A stretch of DNA of 7,359 bases from Actinomycetota bacterium (lineage in GTDB: Bacteria > Actinomycetota > Humimicrobiia > Humimicrobiales > Humimicrobiaceae): assembly GCA_023380915.1 (NCBI GenBank), contig JAMCSM010000123.1, positions 1-7,359 of the forward strand, read 5' to 3'. Under the pieces are notes generated by a model that saw nothing but the letters and a program-made list of their open reading frames with translations, was not told where the DNA came from and did no database searches. Positions 1 through 6,292 of the stretch are shown piece after piece. The translations under genes were made by a program, and so were the position numbers. The stretch's first letter is position 1; each line of letters opens with the position of its first letter.

Positions 1-118
1 CGCTTTGCATAATCGATTTTATATCATGATATCCATCGGAACGGCCATTTTTTCTTACATTAAGGTACAGATTTATTTTACCGGAAGCATTTATGGTTAA
101 TTTTTTATTTAGTGTCAT
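1..118 (-). CDS. ispE: IspE, 4-diphosphocytidyl-2-C-methyl-D-erythritol kinase (N-terminal part only)
   Basis: The gene runs off the left edge; 39 residues are visible. Translation from ATG at 118 gives a GHMP-kinase N-terminus with KINLYLNV at residues 14-21 and DGYH at 28-31, followed by KSIMQ. These match the conserved IspE opening (Lys-Ile-Asn-Leu strand, then Asp-Gly-Tyr-His and the Ser-x-x-Gln segment). IspE is a cytosolic enzyme that phosphorylates CDP-methylerythritol with ATP in the non-mevalonate (MEP) isoprenoid pathway. Its start overlaps the last 14 bases of rsmA in another frame, and no convincing ribosome binding site precedes the ATG, so translational coupling to rsmA is likely. 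An rsmA-ispE pair is common in bacteria. The catalytic aspartate and ATP-binding loop lie outside the window, so an intact enzyme cannot be confirmed. Confidence 0.9.
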   Translation of the reverse strand, partial: MTLNKKLTINASGKINLYLNVRKNGRSDGYHDIKSIMQS

Positions 119-1025
119 AATTTTTGTATAAGTACAGGAAATTCTCTAAAGTCAGCTCTTCGGCCCGCACATCTCTGCCTTTACCGATATCAGATAGCAT
201 TTTAACTATTAAATTCATTTTGTCAATATCTCTGGTGGTACCCTCAAAAAGTGAATTTATAAGTTTCTTACGTTTATGCAAAAAACATCTTTCAACAAAA
301 TTAAAAAAGTCATTTATTACTTTATTAGACAATTTTTCTGTTTTTCCAGTTGTTTTCTTGGAGTGTTTTATCGTCCTTAACATTTCATTTAACGTATCTT
401 CCCTTTTTACCTCAACAACCACAGAATCCACAAAAGGTTTAGGGACAAAACAGTTTCTGGAAATTGGAAATAAAATCTTAAAATCTGCCAGAAAATTTGA
501 TTTTAAGGTATAAGCATTGTAATTTTTACCTCCAACCGCTGCAATCAGCCTGCCTGCAATATCTTTTTGGACGGTAAGATATAAGGTTTTTATTTTAGGA
601 GCCTCAAACAGGATTTTTAAAATCAGGGGTGCGGCTATTTTATAAGGGAGATTTGAAACAACTTTGGTAATTTTATATTTATTGCAGATTGCCCTGTAAT
701 CGATCCTGAGCGCATCTCCTTCAATAAGTTTAAGATTATCTCCCGGATCCTTGTTGAAAATATCCTTAAAAACCCTTGCAAGCCTGCTGTCTATTTCTAT
801 ACAAATAACTTTTTTTACTTCCGGCAGCATCAATTCAGTCAAAGAACCTATCCCGCTGCCAATTTCAAGAACAATATCGTCTGGTTTTAAATTGGCAGAT
901 TTTATAATTTTTTTAAGAATATTTGTATCTATTAAAAAATTCTGCCCCAGGCCTTTTTTTAATTTTATGTTATGTTTTGACAGAATTTCAACGGTTTTTG
1001 AAGGAGAACTTAAATAAGAATTCAT
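105..1025 (-). CDS. rsmA: RsmA (KsgA), 16S rRNA adenine-1518/1519 N6-dimethyltransferase
   Basis: This SAM-dependent enzyme dimethylates two adjacent adenines in the 3' terminal hairpin of 16S rRNA during small-subunit assembly. The 306-residue product shows GLGQNFLID at 25-33, the SAM motif EIGSGIGSLT at 54-63, an acidic ribose-binding IEID at 76-79, the catalytic SNLPY at 124-128, VPKPFVDS at 194-201, and KRKKLINSL near 251-259 in the C-terminal domain. The frame is open back to an ATG at 1094, but that start would overlap tatD by 59 bases and add 23 residues before the normal N-terminus. The ATG at 1025 lies 10 bases past the tatD stop, with GAGTGA five bases upstream, so it is chosen. Residues about 213-238 form a Lys/Thr/Ser-rich loop that looks roughly 15 residues longer than usual. 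The gene probably belongs to a metG-tatD-rsmA-ispE operon. Confidence 0.95.
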   Translation of the reverse strand: MNSYLSSPSKTVEILSKHNIKLKKGLGQNFLIDTNILKKIIKSANLKPDDIVLEIGSGIGSLTELMLPEVKKVICIEIDSRLARVFKDIFNKDPGDNLKLIEGDALRIDYRAICNKYKITKVVSNLPYKIAAPLILKILFEAPKIKTLYLTVQKDIAGRLIAAVGGKNYNAYTLKSNFLADFKILFPISRNCFVPKPFVDSVVVEVKREDTLNEMLRTIKHSKKTTGKTEKLSNKVINDFFNFVERCFLHKRKKLINSLFEGTTRDIDKMNLIVKMLSDIGKGRDVRAEELTLENFLYLYKNYDTK

Positions 1026-1035
1026 AAGATTCACT

Positions 1036-1995
1036 CTACTTAAGCATAAAGAATTTTTCTGCATTGCCTGATGTAATTTTTGCAACTTCTCCAATACTCA
1101 GGCCTTTGAGGGAGGCTATCTTTTGGGCAACATATTTTACATATCCGGGAAAATTTTCCCTACCCCTTTTTTCCTGTGGTGCTAGAAATGGAGCGTCGGT
1201 TTCCAGGAACATTCTTCCAATTGGGACTTCTTTTACAGTCTCTGCCAGACTTTTAGCATTGGGAAAGGTTATTACTCCGGTAAAAGATATAAACAGTCCA
1301 AGTTCAATACATTTCATTGCAAATTCTGTATCACCTGAAAAGCAATGAACTACCGCCCTGAAATTTTTATCGCCGGCGTATTTCTTTATCATTCCCAAAG
1401 TATCTTCGTGTGCATCCCTGTCATGAATAATGAGTGGCAGTTTATATTTTAATGCAAGCTCCATCTGAGAGCCAAATGCTCTTTCCTGGTCATTCTTAGG
1501 ACTGAGATTTCTATAAAAATCAAATCCTGTTTCTCCAATTGCGACAATCTTGCTGCTTTTGGCTGCAACTTCCAGGCTTTTCTCAGAGTTCTTATTTTTG
1601 GTTCTTCGGCCTGCATTCTTTGAAACCATTGCTGTAAGATTTGGAATTACATAATTGGTTTCACCAAAAATTACATCGTCAGTGCCGGTATAATTTCCTT
1701 CGATATATTCAACAATCATGGATTCGAGTTCATTCAGCTCTTCATTTCCAAATCCCTTTACATCGTGGGGATGAATCCCTATCGATGCAAAGACATTTTC
1801 AAATTGCCTGGAATAGCTGACAGCCTTTTTGCTGCCTGATATGCTTGAGCTTACATTAATAATATATTTGACCCTTTCTTTCAATGATTCCCTTACCGCA
1901 TCGGCAGGTTTAATTTCCTTTAACATGTCAAGATGCGCATGAGTATCTATAAAATAAAAATCGTCACAACCAATATTTGAATTGAAATTTTTCAT
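1036..1995 (-). CDS. tatD: TatD-family metal-dependent hydrolase/DNase
   Basis: This is a TIM-barrel amidohydrolase-superfamily protein; TatD relatives are Mg-dependent 3'-5' exonucleases or DNases in the cytosol. Metal-ligand motifs are all present: DTHAHLD at 17-23 (H19, H21), GETGFDF at 154-160 (E155), IIHDRDA at 189-195 (H191), VVHCFSG at 215-221 (H217) and LETDAPFLAPQ at 264-274 (D267). The fold and active site therefore look intact. At 319 residues it is about 50-60 longer than the usual 255-265. Most of the excess is a stretch at about 96-147, between the GIHPH strand and the GETG strand, ending in a Lys/Asn/Ser-rich segment. A further 13 or so residues precede the first motif. The start codon is ATG, but the ribosome binding site is weak (AAG-rich only). 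It lies 49 bases after metG and 10 before rsmA, the position tatD often occupies in Gram-positive bacteria. Confidence 0.93.
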   Translation of the reverse strand: MKNFNSNIGCDDFYFIDTHAHLDMLKEIKPADAVRESLKERVKYIINVSSSISGSKKAVSYSRQFENVFASIGIHPHDVKGFGNEELNELESMIVEYIEGNYTGTDDVIFGETNYVIPNLTAMVSKNAGRRTKNKNSEKSLEVAAKSSKIVAIGETGFDFYRNLSPKNDQERAFGSQMELALKYKLPLIIHDRDAHEDTLGMIKKYAGDKNFRAVVHCFSGDTEFAMKCIELGLFISFTGVITFPNAKSLAETVKEVPIGRMFLETDAPFLAPQEKRGRENFPGYVKYVAQKIASLKGLSIGEVAKITSGNAEKFFMLK

Positions 1996-2044
1996 CTTTA
2001 TATTCTTAAAAGAGATATATTCATTTAATATTTATTTATTGAAT

Positions 2045-3631
2045 TTATCTATTCTTTTCAATTCTTGGAAATAGGATTTCACGCTTTCCTATTTTTGTAC
2101 CGCCATTGAAGGCCCCCCAGCTGCTATCGACCTCAAAGTTCAAATTTTCTACTCTTTCATCTATTCCAAGCTGGTCAAATACTTTCTGACAGATTGCAGG
2201 CATAAAGGGAGAAAGTATCAGTGCGGTAAGCCTGATCGATTCTGCAAGACCGTAAAGAAAGCTGTCAAGCCTTGCAGTGGCATCTGCATCCTTACTCCTG
2301 GCAACCTCCCATGGCTTGAAATCCTCGATATATTTATTTGCGGTATTAATGAAATCCCAGATGGCTGCAAGTCCGTCTGAATAATTCATATTAAATATCA
2401 AAATAATTGCAGCATCTTTTACTGATTCCCATTTTTCTTTTAAAATCTTGCTGCCGTTTAATTCATCCTTTAAAATGTTTGCCATGTTTGTGATGTTTGC
2501 ACCACTTCTTCCCGGAATAATTCCATTTCTGTATTTATCAATCATTGCCATTGCCCTTGAAACAAGATTTCCAAAATCGTTGCATAAATCGGCATTGTAT
2601 CTTTTTATCATAGCCTGGTCGGTAAATGAACCGTCAAGCCCGAATGAGAGCTCCCTTGTAAAAAAATATCTTATGGCATCAACACCATAAGCTTCTGCCA
2701 TTTCATCAGGATCAAGAGTAATGCCTTTTGATTTGGAGAGCTTTTCTTCACCCTTCATAACCCAGCCGTGAACCATCAGATGTTTCGGCAGCGGCACACT
2801 TAGAGACATAAGAATTGCAGGCCAGATAACGGCATGGAACTTCAGGATGTCCTTCCCGATATGCTGCTGATCTGCAGGCCAATATTTTCTGAACAGGCTG
2901 TCATCAGCAAGGCTGTAACCAAGTGCCGAAATATAATTTATAAGAGCATCAACCCATACGTAACTGTAATGTTCGGGGTCAAAAGGAATGGGAATCCCCC
3001 ACTTTACAGTCGTCCTTGATATGCTTATATCCTTAAGACCAAGTTTAAGCAGTCCAAGCACTTCATTTTTCCTTGTTTCCGGAATTATGAAATCAGGGTT
3101 ATCTTCAATATATTTTATTAATTTCCCTTCATATTTTGACAACCTTAAAAAATAATTTTCCTCTTTTATCTTTTCAACTTCTCTTCCGCACTCGGGGCAT
3201 TTGCCTTCAACAAGCTGGCCGTCTGTTAAAAAATTCTCATGAATTACACAGTACCATCCTTCATAGGTGCTCTTATATAAATCCCCGTTTTCTTTTAATT
3301 TTACAAGTATCCCCTGGACAATTTTTTCATGATTTCTATCCGTAGTCCGTATAAATGCATCATTGCTTATATTGTAAAGTTTAAGGATTCTTTTCATATC
3401 TGCAACCATGCCATCAACATATTCCTGCGGGGACATTCCCCGGGAGTCTGCACTCTTATAAATTTTCTGACCGTGTTCATCCGAACCCGTAAGGAAAAAA
3501 GTGTCTTTGCCCATAAGCCTGTTAAACCTTGCCATAACATCTGCGATTATAAATTCATAAACCTGACCGAGATGAAGCTTGGCATTCATATATGGAATTG
3601 CTGTAGTAACATAAAATTTTTCCTTATTCAT
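2045..3631 (-). CDS. metG: MetG, methionyl-tRNA synthetase (short form)
   Basis: This class I aminoacyl-tRNA synthetase charges tRNA-Met, including initiator tRNA, with methionine using ATP. The 528-residue product has TAIPYMNAKLHLGQ at 10-23 (HIGH signature as HLGQ), LTGSDEHG at 47-54, a zinc knuckle at 128-148, WVDALINYI at 226-234, GKDILKFHAVIWPA at 259-272, and KLSKS at 297-301 (KMSKS signature). An anticodon-binding helical domain follows (about 340-490, with NDFGNL at 351-356 and FKPWE at 438-442). The C-terminal EMAP/Trbp111-like tRNA-binding domain found in longer MetRS proteins is absent; short forms of this size are known in several phyla. The zinc knuckle reads Cys128-x2-His131 and Cys145-x2-Cys148, where relatives often have Cys at the second position. 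The ATG at 3631 is supported by AGAGG five bases upstream. It probably heads the metG-tatD-rsmA-ispE unit. Confidence 0.97.
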   Translation of the reverse strand: MNKEKFYVTTAIPYMNAKLHLGQVYEFIIADVMARFNRLMGKDTFFLTGSDEHGQKIYKSADSRGMSPQEYVDGMVADMKRILKLYNISNDAFIRTTDRNHEKIVQGILVKLKENGDLYKSTYEGWYCVIHENFLTDGQLVEGKCPECGREVEKIKEENYFLRLSKYEGKLIKYIEDNPDFIIPETRKNEVLGLLKLGLKDISISRTTVKWGIPIPFDPEHYSYVWVDALINYISALGYSLADDSLFRKYWPADQQHIGKDILKFHAVIWPAILMSLSVPLPKHLMVHGWVMKGEEKLSKSKGITLDPDEMAEAYGVDAIRYFFTRELSFGLDGSFTDQAMIKRYNADLCNDFGNLVSRAMAMIDKYRNGIIPGRSGANITNMANILKDELNGSKILKEKWESVKDAAIILIFNMNYSDGLAAIWDFINTANKYIEDFKPWEVARSKDADATARLDSFLYGLAESIRLTALILSPFMPAICQKVFDQLGIDERVENLNFEVDSSWGAFNGGTKIGKREILFPRIEKNR

Positions 3632-3636
3632 AAAAA

Positions 3637-3641
3637 CCTCT
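3637..3641 (-). promoter_or_regulatory. Ribosome binding site of metG
   Basis: AGAGG on the minus strand lies five bases before the metG ATG and supports that start. No convincing promoter was found in the AT-rich stretch between this site and the rsmI terminator. A TTGCTT at 3686-3691 could be a -35, but only poor -10 matches follow it at proper spacing. Confidence 0.6.
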
Positions 3642-3719
3642 TGAAACTGTCATTTTTGTAAACTATTTAAAGATTTTAAATTAAAAAGCAAATAAAAAAA
3701 ACAGGATTTAACAGATATT

Positions 3720-3741
3720 AAAAAATGCTTTTTACAAAGCA
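3720..3741 (-). terminator. Candidate rho-independent terminator after rsmI
   Basis: On the minus strand TGCTTT (3741-3736) pairs with AAAGCA (3731-3726) around a GTAA loop. Six T follow directly (3725-3720). The stem is only six base pairs with two G-C pairs, so it may be a weak terminator. It lies 55 bases past the rsmI stop and 79 bases before the metG start, the right place to separate the two genes. Confidence 0.45.
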
Positions 3742-3745
3742 AACC

Positions 3746-3810
3746 ATTCCCAGGTTTCATTTCCTGGTTTTACCTCTGGATTTTATTTCCCGGTTTTATT
3801 TCCGGATTTT
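3746..3810. repeat. Five-copy 13-bp tandem repeat across the rsmI stop
   Basis: Five units of exactly 13 bases follow each other without gaps: 3746-3758, 3759-3771, 3772-3784, 3785-3797 and 3798-3810. The plus-strand consensus is ATTTCCCGGTTTT (AAAACCGGGAAAT on the minus strand), with a CC-GG core in every unit except the third, which has CTCTGG. The rsmI stop codon (3796-3798) is built from the units at 3785-3797 and 3798-3810, so the last residues KIRK and the stop are encoded by the array. Because 13 is not a multiple of 3, each copy is in a different frame. Neighbouring units can pair weakly, for example CCAGG at 3750-3754 with CCTGG at 3763-3767. Function is unknown; it may simply be a slippage-derived microsatellite. 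Confidence 0.8.
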
Positions 3811-4737
3811 AGTAGAGATATCATACAGAATATGCCTGTCAATGTCATACAAAGATTTAACTGCTTTTACTGCTTCCTTTTTTGTCATACCTTTTCCGAT
3901 GAAGTATTCAAGCATGTTTTTGATTTCATTTTCAGAGTATTTTTCTACAGGTTCATTTTTACTGCCCTCGACAACAAGAACAATTTCACCTTTTACCGGT
4001 TTTATTTTTATCCTCTCAATTATGGAAGATAAATTACCTCTTATTTCTTCCTCATAAATTTTTGTAATTTCTCTGACAAGACAGGCTTTCCTTTCACCAA
4101 ATTTTTTAAGAAGCTCTTCCAGAAGTCTGGTAATCCTTAAGGGTGACTCATAAAAAATCAGGGTATATGGCAGGGTCGAAAGCTCCCCGATTTTTGAATT
4201 TCTCTTTGCCGCTGTTTTGGACAGAAATCCCACAAACAAAAAACTGTCGGCAGGCAAGCCCGATAAAACGAGAGCGCTGATTGTTGCATTTGGTCCGGGG
4301 ATTACGCTGATTTTTATATTTTTACCAGCAGAATAACTGGCGCTATCAAACTTTGATTTACTTTCTGATTCTGTTTCCCTGTTTATCAGATTACTAATAA
4401 TTTTATAGCCAGGGTCCTGTATTGCAGGCATCCCTGATTCCGAAACCAGTGCAATATTTTTCCCCTCCTCAAGCATCCTGTATACATTTTCGACTTTGGA
4501 GAGGTTTGTATAATCCTGGTAACCAATAATACTGCTGGTAGGCTTGCTGATTTTATATCTTGAAAGCAGTTTCCTGATTGTCCTTGTGTCTTCGGCAAGA
4601 ATAATATCCACAGCCTTGAGTGTATCAAGCAGGCGGAAGCTTACGTCTCCAAGGTTTCCGATAGGAGTTGCGCAAATATAAAGTGTTCCCCTATTTTGTA
4701 CCTGCTTGTTAAACACAGGTGTTTTTACGATTTTCAT
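3796..4737 (-). CDS. rsmI: RsmI, 16S rRNA cytidine-1402 2'-O-methyltransferase
   Basis: RsmI is a SAM-dependent tetrapyrrole-methylase-fold enzyme that 2'-O-methylates C1402 in the 16S rRNA decoding centre. In the 313 residues I see ATPIGNLGD at 23-31, AEDTR at 48-52, SESGMPAIQDPG at 99-110, IPGPNA at 146-151, GFLSKTAAKR at 170-179, FYESPLRI at 195-202, REITKIYEE at 222-230 and KGEIVLVVEG at 249-258, the RsmI signature order. MTKKEAVKAV at 284-293 begins the small C-terminal helical domain. The usual SDAGTP-type loop is SESGMP here. About 15-18 extra Ser/Lys/Glu-rich residues occur at 121-140. The ATG at 4737 overlaps the preceding toxin-gene stop as ATGA, with GAGAG about ten bases upstream. 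A GTG at codon 8 is a less likely start. The gene's end lies in a 13-bp repeat array. Confidence 0.95.
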   Translation of the reverse strand: MKIVKTPVFNKQVQNRGTLYICATPIGNLGDVSFRLLDTLKAVDIILAEDTRTIRKLLSRYKISKPTSSIIGYQDYTNLSKVENVYRMLEEGKNIALVSESGMPAIQDPGYKIISNLINRETESESKSKFDSASYSAGKNIKISVIPGPNATISALVLSGLPADSFLFVGFLSKTAAKRNSKIGELSTLPYTLIFYESPLRITRLLEELLKKFGERKACLVREITKIYEEEIRGNLSSIIERIKIKPVKGEIVLVVEGSKNEPVEKYSENEIKNMLEYFIGKGMTKKEAVKAVKSLYDIDRHILYDISTKIRK

Positions 4738-5510
4738 AGTTCTATACTCTCAATATATTTTTCAAAACTTGATACTTTTGATGAGTCCGAAGGATTAAAA
4801 AGATAAGGTGAAACATCAGAAGCCAATCTATTAAAATCTAAATTTTCACATTTTGATAATAAGGCTTCTTTTAATTTAGTACTGTTGTCTAAATTTAATT
4901 TTGCCTTTATATATTTATAATTCGGCCTCGTCTTTCCAAGCAAAAATATCGTATCAAAAAAATCCCTACCCATTGGCCTGGATCTGTTAAATATCGAATA
5001 AATTTTTTGTGATAATAATATTTCAATAGGAACAGTATATATTTGAAGAAATATATCGAATTTATTAATAAATGGTTTATCAGGAAAATAATCAAAATTT
5101 TGTGATTCTGCATCAAGCCTGATATCAATTTTTTCCTCTTTATGATTTGATAATTGTAAATTGAAAATAAGATCACTTATTTTTATATAAGATCTGAAAG
5201 CACCTTTAAAAGTATTTTTGGTTTCAACATTATAACCTTCAAGTTCAAGCTTATTTTTAATTATTTCTGATAGTTCTGAAAATGTTTTCTTTACAAGACC
5301 CAGGTTATCAAAATCAAGATCCTGGGAAAATCTTGTATTGCCATATATTATATGAATTGCTGTTCCTCCCATAAAAACAAGATTGTTGTAATAAACAGAA
5401 TTAAAGATAATCTCAAGTATCTTATATTGCAGGTATTCTCTTAAAATATTTCTTTTAAAATGTTTTAAATTATCGGGGTAGTAAGATTGTAATTGTTCTA
5501 TATTAATCAT
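4734..5510 (-). CDS. AbiEii/AbiGii-family nucleotidyltransferase toxin
   Basis: This 258-residue protein matches the AbiEii-type nucleotidyltransferase family, the toxin half of AbiE phage-abortive-infection toxin-antitoxin systems. Visible signatures are MGGTAIHIIYG at 47-57 and RFSQDLDFD at 60-68 (metal-binding D64 and D66), KIDIRLD at 127-133 (a likely third acidic position at D129), and SQKIYSIFNRSRPMGRDFFD at 167-186, the K...RDxxD helix typical of the family. Known relatives, such as mycobacterial MenT proteins, transfer nucleotides to tRNA acceptor ends; whether this one does is inference. The catalytic motifs appear intact, so it should need its antitoxin. It overlaps the antitoxin gene by eight bases and rsmI by four, and it is visibly more AT-rich than the flanking housekeeping genes. 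A noncanonical housekeeping role is less likely given the partner gene. Confidence 0.88.
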   Translation of the reverse strand: MINIEQLQSYYPDNLKHFKRNILREYLQYKILEIIFNSVYYNNLVFMGGTAIHIIYGNTRFSQDLDFDNLGLVKKTFSELSEIIKNKLELEGYNVETKNTFKGAFRSYIKISDLIFNLQLSNHKEEKIDIRLDAESQNFDYFPDKPFINKFDIFLQIYTVPIEILLSQKIYSIFNRSRPMGRDFFDTIFLLGKTRPNYKYIKAKLNLDNSTKLKEALLSKCENLDFNRLASDVSPYLFNPSDSSKVSSFEKYIESIEL

Positions 5511-6123
5511 TTTCTAAAAATTTATAAAATTTTTTAATTCTGTAAGATAACGATTTATTCCCGAAAATTTCCAGATATTCAAATAGTCTTACTTCATTGA
5601 CTTGCTTAAAGAAATTATTCTTATTAATACGTAAATTCTCAAAATGATCTATATCCCTTATATGTGAATTTATATAGAAAAAATCCAGTATTGTTTTTTC
5701 AGGAGAAGCAATTTTATAGCTATATTTATCTCTATTATTAATCTCATAACCAAAAAAAAGACTTTCTTTAATTTTTTTATAATCAAATTTTGCTACTGGT
5801 GTATTGAAAGAATAAGTTTTTTTTGTTGAGGCTGAAGTTATCTTGTAAACTGATTCAGGTATAAGCTCATAATATGATAGAGCTATTTCAAATGAAATAT
5901 ATGAGGGGCTATATATTTTATTTGCAATCTCAAAAAGTATTTCTTCATTTATCTCAAGATCATTAAAAGAATAGTAACCCTTTATTATTTTCTTTATATA
6001 ATTCTTTTTCTGCCATTCATTTAATCTTCTTCTGTGGAATTTTTTATCTTCAATTTTCTCTATGTCTCTAATTGAAAATACAGGAAAATTTCTTAATTTT
6101 TCTCTTAAGTTTATATATTTCAT
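5503..6123 (-). CDS. AbiEi-family antitoxin/transcriptional repressor
   Basis: The 206-residue product resembles AbiEi antitoxins. A basic N-terminal winged-helix-like part (about 1-55, with FSIRDIEKI at 16-24 and HRRRLNEWQKKNYIKKIIKG at 30-49) is followed by the characteristic SPSYISFEIALSYYELIPE segment at 72-90. After that come SASTKKTYSF at 97-106 and SPEKTILD at 140-147. In studied systems the N-terminal domain binds operator repeats in its own promoter and the C-terminal part antagonises the toxin without forming a stable complex (type IV). The AbiEii-type gene starts inside its last codons. The ATG at 6123 has only GAG close upstream, a weak ribosome binding site. Sampled lines are about one quarter GC, against about one third in metG, suggesting acquisition by transfer. 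Identity as antitoxin rests on the motifs plus the partner. Confidence 0.85.
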   Translation of the reverse strand: MKYINLREKLRNFPVFSIRDIEKIEDKKFHRRRLNEWQKKNYIKKIIKGYYSFNDLEINEEILFEIANKIYSPSYISFEIALSYYELIPESVYKITSASTKKTYSFNTPVAKFDYKKIKESLFFGYEINNRDKYSYKIASPEKTILDFFYINSHIRDIDHFENLRINKNNFFKQVNEVRLFEYLEIFGNKSLSYRIKKFYKFLEND

Positions 6124-6149
6124 TTCTCATAAATGTTATATTTAGCATT

Positions 6150-6201
6150 AATAAGAAATAATATAATATTTTAAATTATAAATCAAGAAAATCTTCTTAT
6201 T
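6150..6201. promoter_or_regulatory. Inverted repeats flanking the AbiE promoter, candidate AbiEi operator
   Basis: On the plus strand AATAAGAA at 6150-6157 and its exact reverse complement TTCTTATT at 6194-6201 bracket the predicted -35 and -10 boxes. A shorter nested repeat, AAGAA at 6185-6189 with TTCTT at 6194-6198, overlaps the -35 box. AbiEi proteins studied elsewhere bind inverted repeats in their own promoter, so these are reasonable operator half-sites. In sequence this AT-rich an eight-base repeat can arise by chance. Confidence 0.3.
6158..6186 (-). promoter_or_regulatory. Predicted sigma-70-type promoter of the AbiE operon
   Basis: On the minus strand a -35 box TTGATT (6186-6181) is followed after exactly 17 bases by a -10 box TATTAT (6163-6158). 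These agree with the TTGACA/TATAAT consensus at four and five of six positions. Initiation would fall near 6151, leaving a leader of about 28 bases before the antitoxin ATG. The region is very AT-rich, so chance matches are a risk, but spacing and location fit well. Confidence 0.6.
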
Positions 6202-6222
6202 TATTTTTCATCTATAATTTCT

Positions 6223-6290
6223 AAAAAAAATCTAATACAGGTTTGGAAACTTAATATATTTAGTCTGACCTATAACTCCTGATGTATTAA
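6223..6290 (-). terminator. Candidate rho-independent terminator after the membrane-protein gene
   Basis: Just past the TMEM229-like stop, the minus strand can fold TATAGGT (6274-6268) with ACCTGTA (6242-6236), one G-U pair included, enclosing an inner AGACT/AGTTT stem. Alternatively TAATAC plus AGG near 6289-6278 pairs with CCTGTATTA (6241-6233) with a three-base bulge. Eight T follow at 6230-6223. The T-run directly after a G-C-containing stem, placed between two differently composed gene groups, supports termination here, although the loop is large. Confidence 0.5.
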
Positions 6291-6292
6291 AA

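Noticed and set aside
1026..1094. Longer RsmA with start at the upstream ATG (1094)
   Set aside because: It would overlap tatD by 59 bases and add 23 residues before the normal RsmA N-terminus; the ATG at 1025 has better spacing and a recognisable ribosome binding site.
3749..3768. Terminator formed by the CCAGG/CCTGG pairing of repeat units
   Set aside because: The stem is five base pairs with no following T-run; the nearby stem at 3726-3741 with six T is a better candidate.
3632..3795. T-box or S-box riboswitch in the metG leader
   Set aside because: Only 164 bases separate rsmI from metG, partly filled by the repeat array and a terminator, and I see no T-box TGGNACCGCG-type sequence or S-box core.
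3746..3810. CRISPR array
   Set aside because: The units are 13 bases and contiguous, with no spacers, and no cas gene is present.
3725..4057. Plus-strand open frame of about 110 codons antisense to rsmI, and similar plus-strand frames over rsmA, tatD, metG and rubrerythrin
   Set aside because: Each lies opposite a well-supported gene, has no recognisable motifs or ribosome binding site, and is explained as an antisense shadow of an AT-rich coding region.
4734..6292. Insertion sequence or integrative element carrying the AbiE pair
   Set aside because: No transposase, integrase, terminal inverted repeats or target-site duplications were found around the cassette.
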